Shown: positions 1 through 17,157, counted from the first letter of the stretch. The stretch is DNA of 64,000 nucleotides from Pratylenchus scribneri (GCA_030063045.1 JAQSEB010000014.1:992001-1056000); one strand, 5' to 3'. Notes: a model not told the origin generated them from the sequence alone. Program-made: numbers and translations.

Positions 1-101
1 AATTCGCTTAATATTTTTTCATAAGCAACGATTTCGATTACTAAAATTGTACCCATTTTTTAATAAATTGCTTTTTTGGAAATAAATTTATTTTTCGCAA
101 G

Positions 102-3100
102 GCAATCGGTCAATTTGGAATATGGATTTTGATTGGGGGAATTTTGATTTTTGATGGATTTATTGGTTATTATATTAAAGGATTGGATGATTTGCCCATG
201 GCCGGTGTCCCAGCACCGGGCACAAAATCTTCGCATGAAATTAAATTAAAATCCACTGGGCCAACACCTCAAAAGGAAGGTAATAAATAATATATTTTTA
301 TAATAAATTCGTGCAAAAATCATCGGAATTTAATGCTTCATTTTGGCATTCTTATAATTTTATGTGCATTTAATTTGGGGCAATTTTCAAGGAATTTGGC
401 ACTTATGTATTTGGGAGGATGGAAGAGAGAATGGGTTGGAGGGAAATTGACAAGCCCCTTCAATCAAATTGCCTATCAGTGAGATGGAGGAAAGGGAAAA
501 GGGATTCAGCGATGGAGGAAGGAATTCTTTCCTCACACGGTGCAAATTCTAATTTAAACTGAATGGTATTTGATTTACCGAATAGACGGATATAGGTGGA
601 TTAGGGTGGATATACGGGGATTAAGCCGGAATAAGCGCCTAAATGGAATGAAAATGATCCGGAAGGCCACTGGAAGGTCGGCGAAGTGTAACAGAGGCCC
701 GGAAAGTGCGCAGGATATATCCGGATATAGGGGGATTAAGCCGGATAAGCCTTGTTAGGGGCTAGGGATTAGGCTTAAGGGGTTCGGAGCATAGGATTCT
801 TCCGAAGCCGGAAAGAAAAAGCCAACCCACGAATTTATTTTGGGGCTTAATCCCCCTATATCCGCTATATCCTGGGCACTCTCAGGACCTTAGACTCGGT
901 CTCATATCTATGGCAGCTTCCTCTTCATCTCCAAACAATTTCGCCCTTAATCCCATCATTTTTACCCTCTTAATCCCCGTATATCCACCCTAATCCACCT
1001 ATATCCGTCTATTCGGTAAATCAAATACCATTCAGTTTAAATTAGAATTTGCACCGTGTGAGGAAAGAATTCCTTCCTCCATCGCTGAATCCCTTTTCCC
1101 TTTCCTCCATCTCACTGATAGGCAATTTGATTGAGGGGACTTGTCAATTTCCCTCCAACCCATTCTCTCTTCCATCCTCCCAAATACATAAGTGCCGGAA
1201 TTTTATCTAATTTATTTGATTGTAATCTAATCATCAAACATAAATAATTATAATTAAATAACAAATAAATGTTTTAACCAACCAAGATTGATGTGTTTTT
1301 GGACTGTTTAACTAATAACTCTCACATTACTCTATTGTCCTCTCCTTTCTTACTTTTTCGTTTGTCCTCTTTGCCTCATTTTCCCATTTCCCTTTATTTT
1401 ATTTTCCCTTCCTTGATGATTTAGGCTTCCAGCAATATCACAATGGCTATCCCTCCTTCTCATCAACGCAAAAACCAACACCCAGTGGCATCGAAAAAAC
1501 AATTACGATACAAAGAATCTGATTGGAGGGAATGGATTGGACAATTCATTGGATATACAAAATACATCGACTTATTTCAATCTTATTTTATCATTTATCA
1601 ATCCTACTATTTTGTTGTAGTCTTCCCCCTCCCCTCTTTGAAATGAATAAAGTCAAATTAATTAAATATTATTTCTTGTAATTTTATTATGGTTTGTGAA
1701 TTGGTAGAATTTTATTCGCATTCTTTCAAGCAGAGCATAATTTCCATTTTCATTATTATTCTTGTTAGTTTGGAGAACCAATGAAATACTTTTTCACATT
1801 AAAATTCCTCAAAAAATATAAATAATAAAATGCAATTTTTTGAGCATTTTAAATAATTTAAGATGCTTCACTTTCCTTGTCACTATCCACGTCAACATCT
1901 TCGGCCGGAAGTGTCAAAGAAAAAGTTGCCAGATTTGAGTCAATGAAGTCAAAAGAAGAAGCTGAAGAAGCAGCCAAAAAAAGATTCGGCTGGAAAGGTC
2001 CTTCTATGATTAGTCCACCGGGCAAAAAACGCGAAGAAGAACAATACGAAGAGGAGGAGTCGAGAAAATCACCAAGCCGAATTCCAACAAGAAGTCCATT
2101 GCCATCGCCAACAAGGGAAAGCAATGAAAATATTAAATCAGATGTGAATGTGGCCACCACAATAATGTTGGAAAAACAACCGGAAATGAGTGGAGAAAAT
2201 GTAAAAATTGTGGAAGAAAAAAGTCCAACAATGGAAGAAGATTTAAACATTATTATTGAGAAGGAAGAAAGAGGGGAGAAACAATTGGAAAGGAATGAGG
2301 AAATTGTGAGAAAATTAAATAAATTATTTATTATTAAAATTGCAATTTTAGATAGATATGGCTCCGAAGGAGGTGGTGATGTTGGCACAATCAGAAGAAA
2401 GTCAACCGCAACAGCCAACAGCAACAATGGAACATATGGAAATTGTTTGTTTACTAATTTGGTAAATTTTTATTTGATTTTTTTGCATTTTTCAGGTAGA
2501 AGTTGGTCCTGAAGTGGTAATTTCACATCAGGAAAGCCATCCGGAAATAGAGCCAGCATCAACTGGGCATATTGAAAAAGTATTTATTTGAATGATTTAT
2601 CAAAATAAAATTATTAAACAGTTGGATGCGGCACCAATTTTGGGAATTGCACAAATTGAAAATCAACAAAAACAACAAAAATATTTGAGTGAACCAATTA
2701 TAATTAGCATTGAACCACCATCGGCAGTCCATGAGCCATCACCACCAGAAAGTCCAACGAGAGAAGATGAAGTCAAAGCCGTCGAAACAGAGGAAAAGCC
2801 GATTGAATCGGATAGGAAATATGATGAGGAAGAAATGGAAATTGAAGAAGATTTACAGAAAATAGAAGATGGTGAAAAGAGGGAACAAAGTGGACAATAT
2901 ATGCCATTTGGGGCAGAAATAATTGCAACAAATGAACAACAAGAACAACAGGAATATTCTGAAGATATGAAAATGGAATTGGAACCAAAAATAGTTGAAC
3001 AACAAATTGAAGAATCAGAAGAATTGGAACCAAAAATAGTTGAACAACAAATTGAAGAAACAGAAGAATTGGAACCAAAAATAGTTGAACAACAAATTGA

Positions 3101-6100
3101 AGAAACAGAAGAATTGGAACCAAAAATAGTTGAACAACAAATTGAAGAAACAGAAGAATTGGAACCAAAAATAGTTGAACAACAAATTGAAGAAACAGAA
3201 GAATTAGAACCAAAAATAGTTGAACAACAAATTGAAGAAACAGAAGAATTAGAACCAAAAATAGTTGAACAACAAATTGAAGAATCAGAAGAATTGGAAC
3301 CAAAAATAGTTGAACAACAAATTGAAGAATCAGAAGAATTGGAACCAAAAATAGTTGAACAACAAATTGAAGAATCAGAAGAATTGGAACCAAAAATAGT
3401 TGAACAACAAATTGAAGAAACAGAAATGGAGCTAAAACAACAAATTCAACCAGAAATAATTGAAATTGTGGAAGAAGAACCGATGAAATTAAGGCGAATT
3501 TCAATGGACACAGATAGACCTGAAATTGAGGAAGAAATTGGCAAAAAAATGACAGAAATTCATAAAGAACCAGAGGCAATTGAGGAACAATTGGAAAGAG
3601 AAGGAAGACCAGAATTGTTTGTTACAACTGGATTGAATGTTCAAACAGTGGAACCGAATCAAAATATTGAGATTAAAGGTGAGAAAAATATATTAATTAT
3701 ATTATGAATGATTAAAAATTGTTTTTGTTAAGTTGTTGAACCAGATGATGATGAAGAAGAGAAGGGAGGAGAGGAAGAAGAGAAGGAATTTGAAGAAATT
3801 CCACAGGAAAAACAATTTGAAGAAATTCCGCAGGAAAAACAACTTGAAGTGGTCCATGAAATGCAACCAGAAAAAAGGGAAATGCCATCAACAATTTGGC
3901 TTGATAATGTGCCAATTGAAAGGTGCGCATATGAAGAGGAAGAATTGGCTGGAAAGAAGGCACTACTTTGGCCAGAAGAAGAAATTGGCAAAGAAAAATT
4001 GGAAAGTATTTTGTCAATTGCACCAATAATGGGAGGAATTCCATGGTTTATTGGAAGGGAAAATGAGGAAAGCGAAATTGTCGAATCAAAAGAAGAACAA
4101 ATGACAAAATTAAATGAAATGAGCATTGAAGATGGATTGCAAAAAGAAGAAATATATCCAAGTGAATCGGAATTAAAAAGCCAATTTGAATCAGAAATAA
4201 TTGAAGAGCCAAAAGAAGAATTGGCATCTGAAAATAGAAATGATCAAAAATCCGCTGAAGAAGAGCATAAAATGGTTGCACATGGAATTCAAATAGAGCA
4301 AATTGAACCGGAAAAGCCTCAAAAGTTTCCACCGCCACTTTCTCCACTTCAAAGTGAAGAAAGCCTAGGAGGCTTGGAAACGGAGGATGATGAACGATCG
4401 AGTACGCATACGGTGATTCATAGACCGGAAATGCTTTTGGAAGAAGGCCGAACGCGTTCATTGTACGGAGGAGGAGCATCTTCTTCTGCTGATGTCCCAG
4501 AAGAGGCATTTGTTGCTGCGGAACAGAGTGCAATGGATGAACAAGTCAAAAATATTTAATTAAAATACTGAGGAAATTGGACATTTCCGGAATTAGCTAG
4601 ATTCTGGGCTAGATTATTTTTTTGCTTGCAGAGACTCGAAAATAGGTTCATTCGATTCGGCAGAGTTGATTTAGTTTATAAAATTTCAATTTCAGATCAT
4701 AAATAAGGCTTAGGAAAAGTTATTAAACCAAAATCGGTTTGAATAAAATAATGGTTTAGTTTTCTAATACAAAATCATACTTTATGAAAATGAAATTTCA
4801 TAGACTAAATCGACTATGTTGAGTCGCATTCTCGAGTTTGTAGGAAGTCTAGAAACTGAGATTTCCAAATTTTTCTAGTCCAACACCTAGTCAATTCCCG
4901 TAACTTCCAATTTCCGAAATTGTTTGTAATATTATATACTATTTAGTATTTATTTTTTTAAGACGCCAACATCGCCGGTGATGAATGCGGCAAGATGGAA
5001 AAGTTTAGACGAGAAATCATCCACAATTGGCTCGCCGGCAGCAATGTCGCCATCACCAATTAATATTGAAATAACACGGGAATCGGTGGAAAAGGAAGAT
5101 ACGAATAAAAATATTGAGGAAAAGGAGGAATCTGAATTCATTGAAGAAGTTAAGCCCACTGATGAATTGATGGAACAAAAAGGAATGGAAGATTTTGTTA
5201 ATGTAGAAAAAATTCAACCTGAAATTGTGGGCAATGTGGAAATTGATGAGCCTCAGGGGATTGAAGAGACTATATTAATTGAGGAAAATGTGGGGCAAAT
5301 TCACGAATCAGAATCCACTCCAATCGTTCAAAGGGAAGAAGAATACCCTGGAGAGCCAATTCATGAATCAGAATCCACCTCATTGGCCCAAAGGGAAGAA
5401 GAATACCCTGGAGAGCCAATTCATGAATCAGAATCCACCTCATTGGCCCAAAGGGAAGAAGAATACCCTGGAGAGCCAATTCATGAATCAGAATCCACCT
5501 CATTGGCCCAAAGGGAAGAAGAATACCCTGGAGAGCCAATTCATGAATCAGAATCCATTCCAATCGTCCAGAGGGAAGAAGAATACCCTGGAGAGCCAAT
5601 TCATGAATCAGAATCCATTCCAATCGTCCAGAGGGAAGAAGAGTATACTGGAGAAGTTCCAGAGCAAAGGGATTTGAAAATTGTTTCCGAATTAAATGAT
5701 GAAGAAGATTTGTTGGTGGAATCTGAACCAGTTGAAATTGATACAAAAGAAACGATGGAAATGCATTTTGATGAAGAAGGACATTCACCAAAAAAGCATC
5801 AAGAAATGGAAGAAAATGAATTGGAGGAGGAAGTGGGAAATAAAAATGAAGAATTCGAATTGGTTGAAAGCCAAGAATTTGTGCCAACGGAAGGGAAACC
5901 TCAAATGGAAAGGTAAATTTTCGGATTTTGACTAAACTCTAATATTACTTTTTAAAGTTTTGAACATGGAATGGGAGAAATTGAATCAGAGAAACAAATT
6001 GTAAATAAAGAAGAAGAATTCGTTGAGAAGAAAGAAGACAAAATTGAAGGTGAAATATTCTCTGAAAGTGGAGAAGAAAATCCTCAATTTTCGGCACAAA

Positions 6101-8574
6101 TTGTTGATCTTCCCTCGAAGGAAGAACAGAAAAAAGTCGATGAAATGGAACAAAAATCAGAAGAGCAGAAAAGCGATGAAACTGATTATCAGAACAAAAC
6201 AGAAGAATTTGATGAGAAAAAATTAAAAAATTTGGACGAAATCCGAAATAAAGAGGAAACAACAGCGTTGGGAATGGTGACAGCCAGACAAGCGGAATTA
6301 TTGGTTGAAGATGTGATCAATCGAGTATTGGAGGAAGGTGTCCCCACTCCAGATGATGATGAAGAAGAGGAGGAAAATAGTGGAGAAGAAGTTTTAATGG
6401 ATGAGGAAAGAGGAATTAGTCAAGCAGAAGCAAGTCCGGAACCAGTCAGCGATGATTGGGAAATGGTTGAAGGTGAACAAGGAAAAGAGAAGCAACAACA
6501 TTCGACTGAGGAATTGCCACCGGAAATGGCACAAGAAGAACCGTCGCAATCGGAAATGATAAAATCCCAAATTGGCATTGAAAAAGAAGAAAGTTATGAA
6601 GAAAAAGACGAAATGAAGGATGAAGAAGAGGAAGAGGAAGATGAAGAATTGGTTAAATTGCAACTTGGAGGAAATGATGATGAGGAAGAGGATGATGAGA
6701 AATTTGGAGAAGAGGAAGATGATGATATTGTTCCTGATGAACCAGAATCCCCTCAACCTGCTTTATCCACTTCATCCGAACCAATCACCGCTGGACCTTC
6801 CAAATCATTTTTGTCCCTTTCAACACCTGTCCATCGACCAAAATCACCAATTCCCCCGCCGGCAGCACCAACTCCACCGCAAAAGGAAGAAAAAGTCAGA
6901 GAAAGTTCAACAATGATTGAAGCAAAAAAGGATGCAATGGAAGAGAGTCTAATTTTAATGGATGAAGGTAATAAAATTCATTAAAATATTTTTAATATTT
7001 TTGATATTTAGGATTCACCAAAATGCCGGAGGATGTTTTGGATTTGGGCGAAGAGAGTGAGGAATTGCCTCATCCAATTGTCCAGCAAAGGATTCAAAGT
7101 CCGCCGGACGAATTGGAAAAGATTCATGAACAAATGATGGCTTCAGGAAATTTGGTGCCGGAAGAGGATATTCTTCACCAACAAGAAGGTGATTCAGCGT
7201 CGAGTGGAGGCGCTGGCAGCAATTCAATTGGTTCTTCACCGGCTAAAAAGAGACGAAGCACATCATCATCGGTGCATGCCGGAAATGGAGGTGGCGAATC
7301 GGCAGAAGGAAGTTTACTTGAATTTGAACGAATTGAACAAGAAATAATTGGACAAGATGATGGAGGAGGAGGCGATATTGATGAGGAATTGATGATGAAA
7401 GTGGATGAACACAAAGAAGAGCCAACACATTTGAGTGCGGCAGCAGCTGCAATTACAACAACCAGGGGTTCGGGTAATAATTTAGTATATTTTGTAAATG
7501 ATTTTATTAATAGCTGAATCAATTTCTGGCTCAATCTCTTCATTGACTGAATTTGAACAATTGGAAAAGGAAGTGCGAGAGGCAGTGGGAATTGGCGATG
7601 AAATTATGATATTGAGCGATATTCGGGAAGAATCAGAGGAAGGAGCATTGGAAGAGGATGTTAGACACAAATTGGAAGATGAAGAAGATGATGATGACGA
7701 ATTGGAGAGGATGAGCACACGAGAAGATGAGGAAGAAGAGGAAGAAGAAGGAAGGGGAATGAAGGAAGAAGAATTTGAAGGGAAAAAGGAGGAATTAACA
7801 GTGGAACATGGTTAGAATATTTAAAAATGTCCGAAAGAATGTAATCATATTTTATAATATTTAGCAGCCGAAACTATAATGTTGAGTTCGGCTGATAGTT
7901 TGGAAGTGGAAAAACCATATTCCGTCCAATTCATCCAACAAGAAGGCCAAAAAATGGAGACAAGTGTTGATTCATTGGAATTGGCCAATTTGATGGGAAA
8001 AAGTGGAGAAATTGACAAAGATGATACGGATTCATTGGAAGAACAGCAACAGGACATAAAAGGCAATGTAGAACAACAATCCGAAACGATGATTAAAGGT
8101 GGATAAAACGAATTCATAAATTGAATTTTTATTGAATTCTTTTAAGTTCATGCACTGAATATTCCAACTAGAGGAAATGGCAATGGTTCACCATCGGCTC
8201 CAGAAGACGAAGAAGATGATGCGGAACAGACCACATTCGAAACGGTTCGAATCAATCCAACGGATGGAAAAGAAGAAAGACTAATTCGAACGGCAATCAC
8301 ACGGTTTGTCCCACAAGCCATATTCTCATTTCCGTCAATTTCATTTTTGCAGAGTTCGAGATCCAATCCACAGTCGGGTCCGATTTGTGGGCACCGAGGT
8401 TGGCATTTTAGAGACAATGATGGCATTTCTATATCTCCATATTTTTTATAGGATGAACAAAGAGTGCAAGCCATTTTGGAGGGTCGAGGCGATGCCGCAG
8501 AATTGGAAACCACCGATGAGGAGGGAAATGTGACACGTGTCCGAACAATTGTTGAGCGAGAAATTGTCCATTGA
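102..8574 (+). CDS. Membrane protein with giant Glu-rich tail (5' partial)
   Basis: Partial gene; its 5' exons lie left of the window. Exons read: 102-279, 1863-2305, 2352-2444, 2496-2579, 2622-3678, 3733-4544, 4963-5912, 5958-6967, 7012-7473, 7514-7810, 7865-8098, 8147-8303, 8353-8398, 8452-8574; all junctions keep frame, giving about 1,981 residues in the window. The first exon encodes one hydrophobic helix (FGIWILIGGILIF), then KGLDDLPMAGVPAPG; the rest is hydrophilic and extremely acidic, with a 15-residue unit repeated ten times and a 20-residue unit repeated six times. The end is VTRVRTIVEREIVH. The 279/1863 join rests on matching phase (phase 1 to phase 1, giving Asp) across a 1.6 kb intron that contains a transposon. 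I do not recognise the family. A scaffold-like cytoplasmic tail on a single-pass membrane protein is inference. If the 279/1863 join is wrong, the acidic part would be a separate gene starting near Met at 1943. Confidence 0.75.
398..1196. mobile_element. Foldback inverted-repeat element with 7-bp target duplication
   Basis: The element starts GGCACTTATGTATTTGGGAG and ends with the exact reverse complement. The arms run about 398-626 and 969-1196 and differ at only about two positions. The 7-bp sequence GGAATTT flanks it directly on both sides (391-397 and 1197-1203). No transposase frame is present, so it is non-autonomous. It sits in the first visible intron of the acidic-tail gene. Confidence 0.88.
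2976..3425 (+). repeat. Coding tandem array, 10 x 45 bp
   Basis: Ten nearly identical 45-bp units encode ELEPKIVEQQIEE(S/T)E. Variation is almost limited to the Ser/Thr codon and one Leu codon, so the array has expanded or been homogenised recently. It lies within a single exon and keeps frame. Confidence 0.95.
4572..4921. mobile_element. Imperfect hairpin MITE-like repeat, copy 1
   Basis: The two halves of this intron segment are imperfect inverted copies of each other; for example a left-arm stretch around GATTTAGTTTATAAAATTTC matches the right arm in reverse. A related hairpin lies at 36683-37066, with the motif TTCGA-AATAGG-TCATTCGA in both. It accounts for the unusual 418-nt length of this intron. 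Confidence 0.65.
5296..5655 (+). repeat. Coding tandem array, 6 x 60 bp
   Basis: Six 60-bp units encode IHESES-x4-QREEEYPGE type repeats. The three middle units are identical at the nucleotide level, and the outer units differ mainly in a four-residue variable stretch (TPIV, TSLA or IPIV). The array is in frame within the 4963-5912 exon. Confidence 0.95.
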
Positions 8575-9028
8575 GCACCGTGTTTTGCCATCATTTATAA
8601 TATTAAGTATTAAATTATTAGTTATTTAGCGATTTATTCGCCAATGCCCAAATTGCTCTCTCTCTATTCAAAAAATCGCTCATTTTGCTTCTTCAATTTT
8701 TGAAAACATTCCGAACGAATTCCATTTTCACCCACATTTTTAGACCAATTTGTTATTAAATATTCATTGAATCTCCCAATCCCATCAAAATATTTTATAG
8801 TCATTTTTTGTTGCTTTATCATTTGCTTTTAATAATTTAAAATATTTTTGCCCATTGCAAATGCGGTTATTTTTTAATATTGAAATGATAAAAATGTAGA
8901 ATGAAAAATCACAAATTTGAAGAATTGAATGGAAGGAAAAAATATACAATAATAATAATTAATTATAAATTCATTCACATTCGGATTAAAATATCCCGTA
9001 AAAAATGGATCACTTTTGCCATAAATGT
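8575..9028. other. Intergenic, between converging genes
   Basis: AT-rich 3' flank shared by the acidic-tail gene (plus) and osm-3 (minus). I see no gene or clear repeat here. Confidence 0.6.
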
Positions 9029-13088
<4,060 letters not shown>

Positions 13089-14661
13089 TCTTTCAAGCAG
13101 AATGTAATTTTTTTAATAATTAAACAAATTTGACGATAATCAATAATAATACAAAATTAGGCAATTAAAAATATTTTCTTCCACTTTAAAACAAATTGGA
13201 ATATCTTAATAGTTTTAATACCGAGAAATAAAAGATTGACGTGCCAACACTTGAAGCGAAAAAAAGAAAATAAAGAGGAAGTCATCAGCGCCTGAGGCAT
13301 GTGCCTGCAAAAAGTGGCATCGACATTTGGCCAACGCAGCGGCCGATTACCTTGGAAACAAGCAGTAAAGAGCACTGAAGTGGCGAATTCAAGTGAAATT
13401 CAACTATACAATATGCTTTCGTATAATAGTAAAAATAATCATTTTTGAAGAACAAATGTACTTATTGAAAAACTTTGATTGACCAAAACAATATTAATGG
13501 GTCTAAATCTAAATCAATTTTATCAGATTATTTTGTTTGTAATTGAATTATTTCAATTTTGCTCTATTCATAATTTTTTAGAGTAATAAAATGAATTCGA
13601 ATACTTTGTTTTCTTTTTATTAGTACATTTATTTTTTGATAATTTCTTTAGGCCAGCCAGGGGCTAACAATACTTACGACAAAAGCCAAATAAATTTGTC
13701 ACTTGTCATCGAATTCAGAAATTCAAACAATATGAAAAAAAACGAAAACGGAAGAACGGAACTTGGGCAAAAATCATCAAATAGATATGCGATATGCCTA
13801 AATTACTTGCTGCAGAGATGTAGAGGCCAAGGAAAATAAGAAAATCAAATATTCTCTGCGAAATGAACTTGATACGATAATGTCTTTATGTTCCCATATA
13901 CCATTTGATTAGCCGAATTATACAGAAAAAGAAAATGGATGATAATAACATTGAATATATTATTATTGTTTTTGTAAATGTTGCATATTAAAATTATTTG
14001 TTTCGAATTCCCAATAATTTGCCCAGCAGAATTTTGTTGTTTGTAATATTAAACGGTAAAAGGAGCAACCGGAAATTCAAATCTAAGTTCTTTGAACTGC
14101 CCCTTAGTTCACCACCAATCAGTCTCTCCAAATTAACATCAATTTGTAGATTGTTTGTTACGAATTTGCAAATTTTCTAAAATTTTAATAGCAAATGGAC
14201 TAAAAATCAACTGTTTTTGGAAAATTTGTTGAACTTTTGGACTGGTTGAAATAATTAATTCTTTCATATGAACTAAAAGGACCATTCGGATTGGCCTTGG
14301 TATTGAACTGTAATCAATCCAATTCCAGCATTTTTGACAATTTAGGAAAGAGTAATTAATCTAATTTATTATTTTTTCTTGGCGGAAATGAATCATCCAT
14401 AATTATTTCTTCATTCAAGAGAGTTTCTAAAGGTGTTCAATTTTAGGGTTTAAAAATAAATTGGTCAACATCGAAAGGTTTATTGAATATTTGTCCAATC
14501 CAAATGAATTAAAATTGATTGAGCGGATATTTTTCTTTGAGATTTTGATCAAATTTTGAGATAAGCCGAAGAAAATGTGACGTGGATTTTTTTATGGAAT
14601 AAAAACTCCATAAAACAAAATTAAATACTAAAAAATTGCAAATTAATTTTACTGGCCGAAA
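13089..14661. other. Divergent intergenic region
   Basis: AT-rich sequence between the start of osm-3 (minus) and the TGN38-like gene (plus). It should hold both promoters, but I recognise no specific site. Short frames here have no coding character. Confidence 0.6.
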
Positions 14662-16111
14662 ATGGAATTTAAATGTTTTCTCATTTTGTTGTCAATTTTG
14701 CCATCTATCATTTTTGGCACTGAAATTGTTTATGACACTGGAAATGTGAATAAAAGTTCGGTGGCAGGTATTTATAGTGTTATTTTACCATCAAAAAGCA
14801 AAAACAAATTATTAGGGAAAATTTCGTCAAAGGGCATGAATAATTTGACCACACCAATATTGAAAAATCTGACGGAATCGGTTAATTTGAAATCAACCAA
14901 AAATGGCATTGATAAAATGTTGAATGCTTCGAATTCGAAGGAAACTGAAAAGGCTACGGTTTTGTTGAATTTCATGGGAGGGAATGGAACAATTGGCAAT
15001 GAACAATTAAATGGGCCTGAAAATAAAAATGAAACGGATATTAAATTGGAATTGGGTGATGGGTCGAAAGGCAAAAAAGTTGGCACAGCTCCGTTGGCCA
15101 AAGCTTTACCCGCTGAAAATGAATCAGAGGAAGAGAGAGATCGACAACAAGAATCCGATGAAGAAATGGAATCCAACGAATTAGGGAAAGATCAAGAAAA
15201 AGTGGAGGAAAAGGAACAACCAATTAATCAAATCCAATCACCATCAGCCAAAAAACAACCGAAAGATAATAATAATGATAATGAGGTTTGTATTGTATTC
15301 AATCAGTGGAAAATTAGCTACGAATGAATTAATTTCTGGGGGATATTCAATATTTGGCACATTTTAATTTGTTTAATTTATTTTTTCCTTGGCCGAGTTT
15401 TGCCCGCGGGTAAATGTGAATAACTTTTTAGCTAGCAGATGAATTCCTGAAATTTTCATACCATATGTAACAGGATTGAATTCCAAATGATTAGGCCAGC
15501 TTCCAAATTCTAAGATTATTGCATAAACATAGTTAAATTAAATTCATGCACTCAAAAAGTACATCATAGAACTTTGGAAGCTAGCCTAGGAATTGGAACT
15601 TTTCTATTAAATAAGGTAGAAAAATTTTTAGAAGCATTCATCTGCTGACATTTACCCGCGGGCAAAACTCGAATATGAAAATATTAGATAGAAGCTGTTA
15701 CAAAAATGCAAAATTAATTATCTTCTTTAATTAAACAAATAGCTTATTAATAAGTTTGTTGGTGACCAATTTTGTTAGAACAGATTATTCATTTTTTATT
15801 CAATTTAATACCAAAATTATTTTTCAGATGCATGAATTCATATCCAGCTCCGAAGAATCGCATGTTTTTCGCTATTTTGTCATTTTATTTCTCATTTTGG
15901 CAATGCTCTATTTGGTGGCACACAATCGAAATAAAATTATGGGTAATAATTTAATTTTAAAATTGAATTTAATTAATTATTAGGTTGCATTTTGGAAGGC
16001 AAAAGTGCTCGAAGGGGCGGATCAACGGCAAGATATAGACGATTGAGTCAAAATTGTGGTGCTTTAGCGGATGACAAAGAACAATCGGAAATGAGTGGGG
16101 AAAAAGCCTGA
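14662..16111 (+). CDS. tgn-38: TGN38/TGN46-like trans-Golgi membrane protein
   Basis: Type I membrane protein cycling between the trans-Golgi network and the plasma membrane. Exons 14662-15285, 15828-15942, 15984-16111; 288 residues. Residues 1-20 are a signal peptide (MEFKCFLILLSILPSIIFG). The lumenal part is hydrophilic with many N-x-S/T sites. The diagnostic C-terminus has a Phe-rich transmembrane helix beginning FRYFVILFLILAML, then the juxtamembrane HNRNKIMGCILEGK and the tyrosine sorting signal YRRL. Vertebrate TGN46 has HNKRKII-x-LEGK and YQRL in the same order. The lumenal repeats of vertebrate TGN38 are absent. The 542-nt first intron carries an inverted-repeat element (15394-15671). 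Confidence 0.85.
15394..15671. mobile_element. 278-bp inverted-repeat element with perfect 24-bp ends
   Basis: Begins CGAGTTTTGCCCGCGGG and ends with the reverse complement, perfect over 24 bp. The interior is an imperfect continuation of the hairpin (AGCAGATGAAT against ATTCATCTGCT). No convincing target-site duplication is seen. Lies in the first intron of the TGN38-like gene. Confidence 0.75.
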
Positions 16112-17157
16112 AAAGCATGGCCAAATTCACGTGTGACGAAATCATCCACTTGTGACTGATTCCTTTCGGCGAAACCCTCATCAATCCATCCATCCTTTCC
16201 CATTTCTCAACCATTCTTCCCCTATCCATTTCGTCAGAACAATTGTTCCCTATACTGTGATGTGAATTGTGAACGGGTCTCCCAAAAGCTCCCTCCTCCC
16301 AACTGCCTTTTCTTGCCTTTGCGATACATCAAGTATTAACAAATACCAAAAAATGTTGATCCCTTAAAGTCCATTACCACCTCTCCCAAATTCGGGGGCC
16401 ATTTCCGTTCCCGAAAATAGCAATTTCAATGAAAATTTCCAGTAAAAACAAATATATTTTGATGATTACCAATTTTTGTTACAAATCGCGCCCATTTCGC
16501 ACTATATTTCTATTTTTGGAACACAAAATGACATTCACCCTTCCCCATTTATTATCCTATTTATCATTTTCATTCCGTCCACCAATTTTCAATGATTGTG
16601 ATAAACTCCATCCATCCATCGCCATGATGAACCGAAAATGTGTTGTTGATCTTCGCCGAAAATTCACCAAATATTTTGTCATCATTTTATTCTTTATAAA
16701 TCATTTTTAATATTTACTGCGATATTTTTGCCCCTATAATTCCATTTTTGACGGTCCCTTTCGCCCACTCATTTTCATTAATTCAACACAATTCCCCTCT
16801 TCATATCCGAATTGTAAAAATGGCAAAAAATAATAAAAATAGAATTTATTTGTTATTCAATTTTATACAAAACAAAATGTGCTGCGATCATTTTTGTTTC
16901 TGTTTTTGGGGTCAAAGTGCAGATCCACAAAATTAGGTGAGCAAAAAATGGTGGGGGGGGGGGGGGTATCAACGAGGATAAAAAATGATAAAAATGGATG
17001 AATCATAAATATGAGGATTGGATTTGGGGGATAAATGAAAGCAAAAAAGAACGAATCGGATTGGACATTTTTGGGTTGTTGGTGGGATTTTGATCATTTT
17101 GGCTGCTGATTTGTTGATCATCGTCGATTCTTTTTTCCATCCTTCATTCATTCTTTC
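16112..17157. other. 3' flanks of converging genes
   Basis: AT-rich region after the TGN38-like gene and before the 3' end of the minus-strand gene at 17158. It contains a run of about 14 G at 16953-16966. No gene seen. Confidence 0.5.

Noticed and set aside
1443..1646. 67-codon frame with a nearby acceptor-like site, considered as first exon of the acidic-tail gene
   Set aside because: No phase-1 donor to join exon 1863, whereas exon 102-279 fits in phase and adds a sensible membrane helix.
1858..3579. Long minus-strand open frames opposite the acidic-tail gene
   Set aside because: They mirror the codon bias of the Glu-rich exons and the tandem arrays on the plus strand; no splice or start context of their own.
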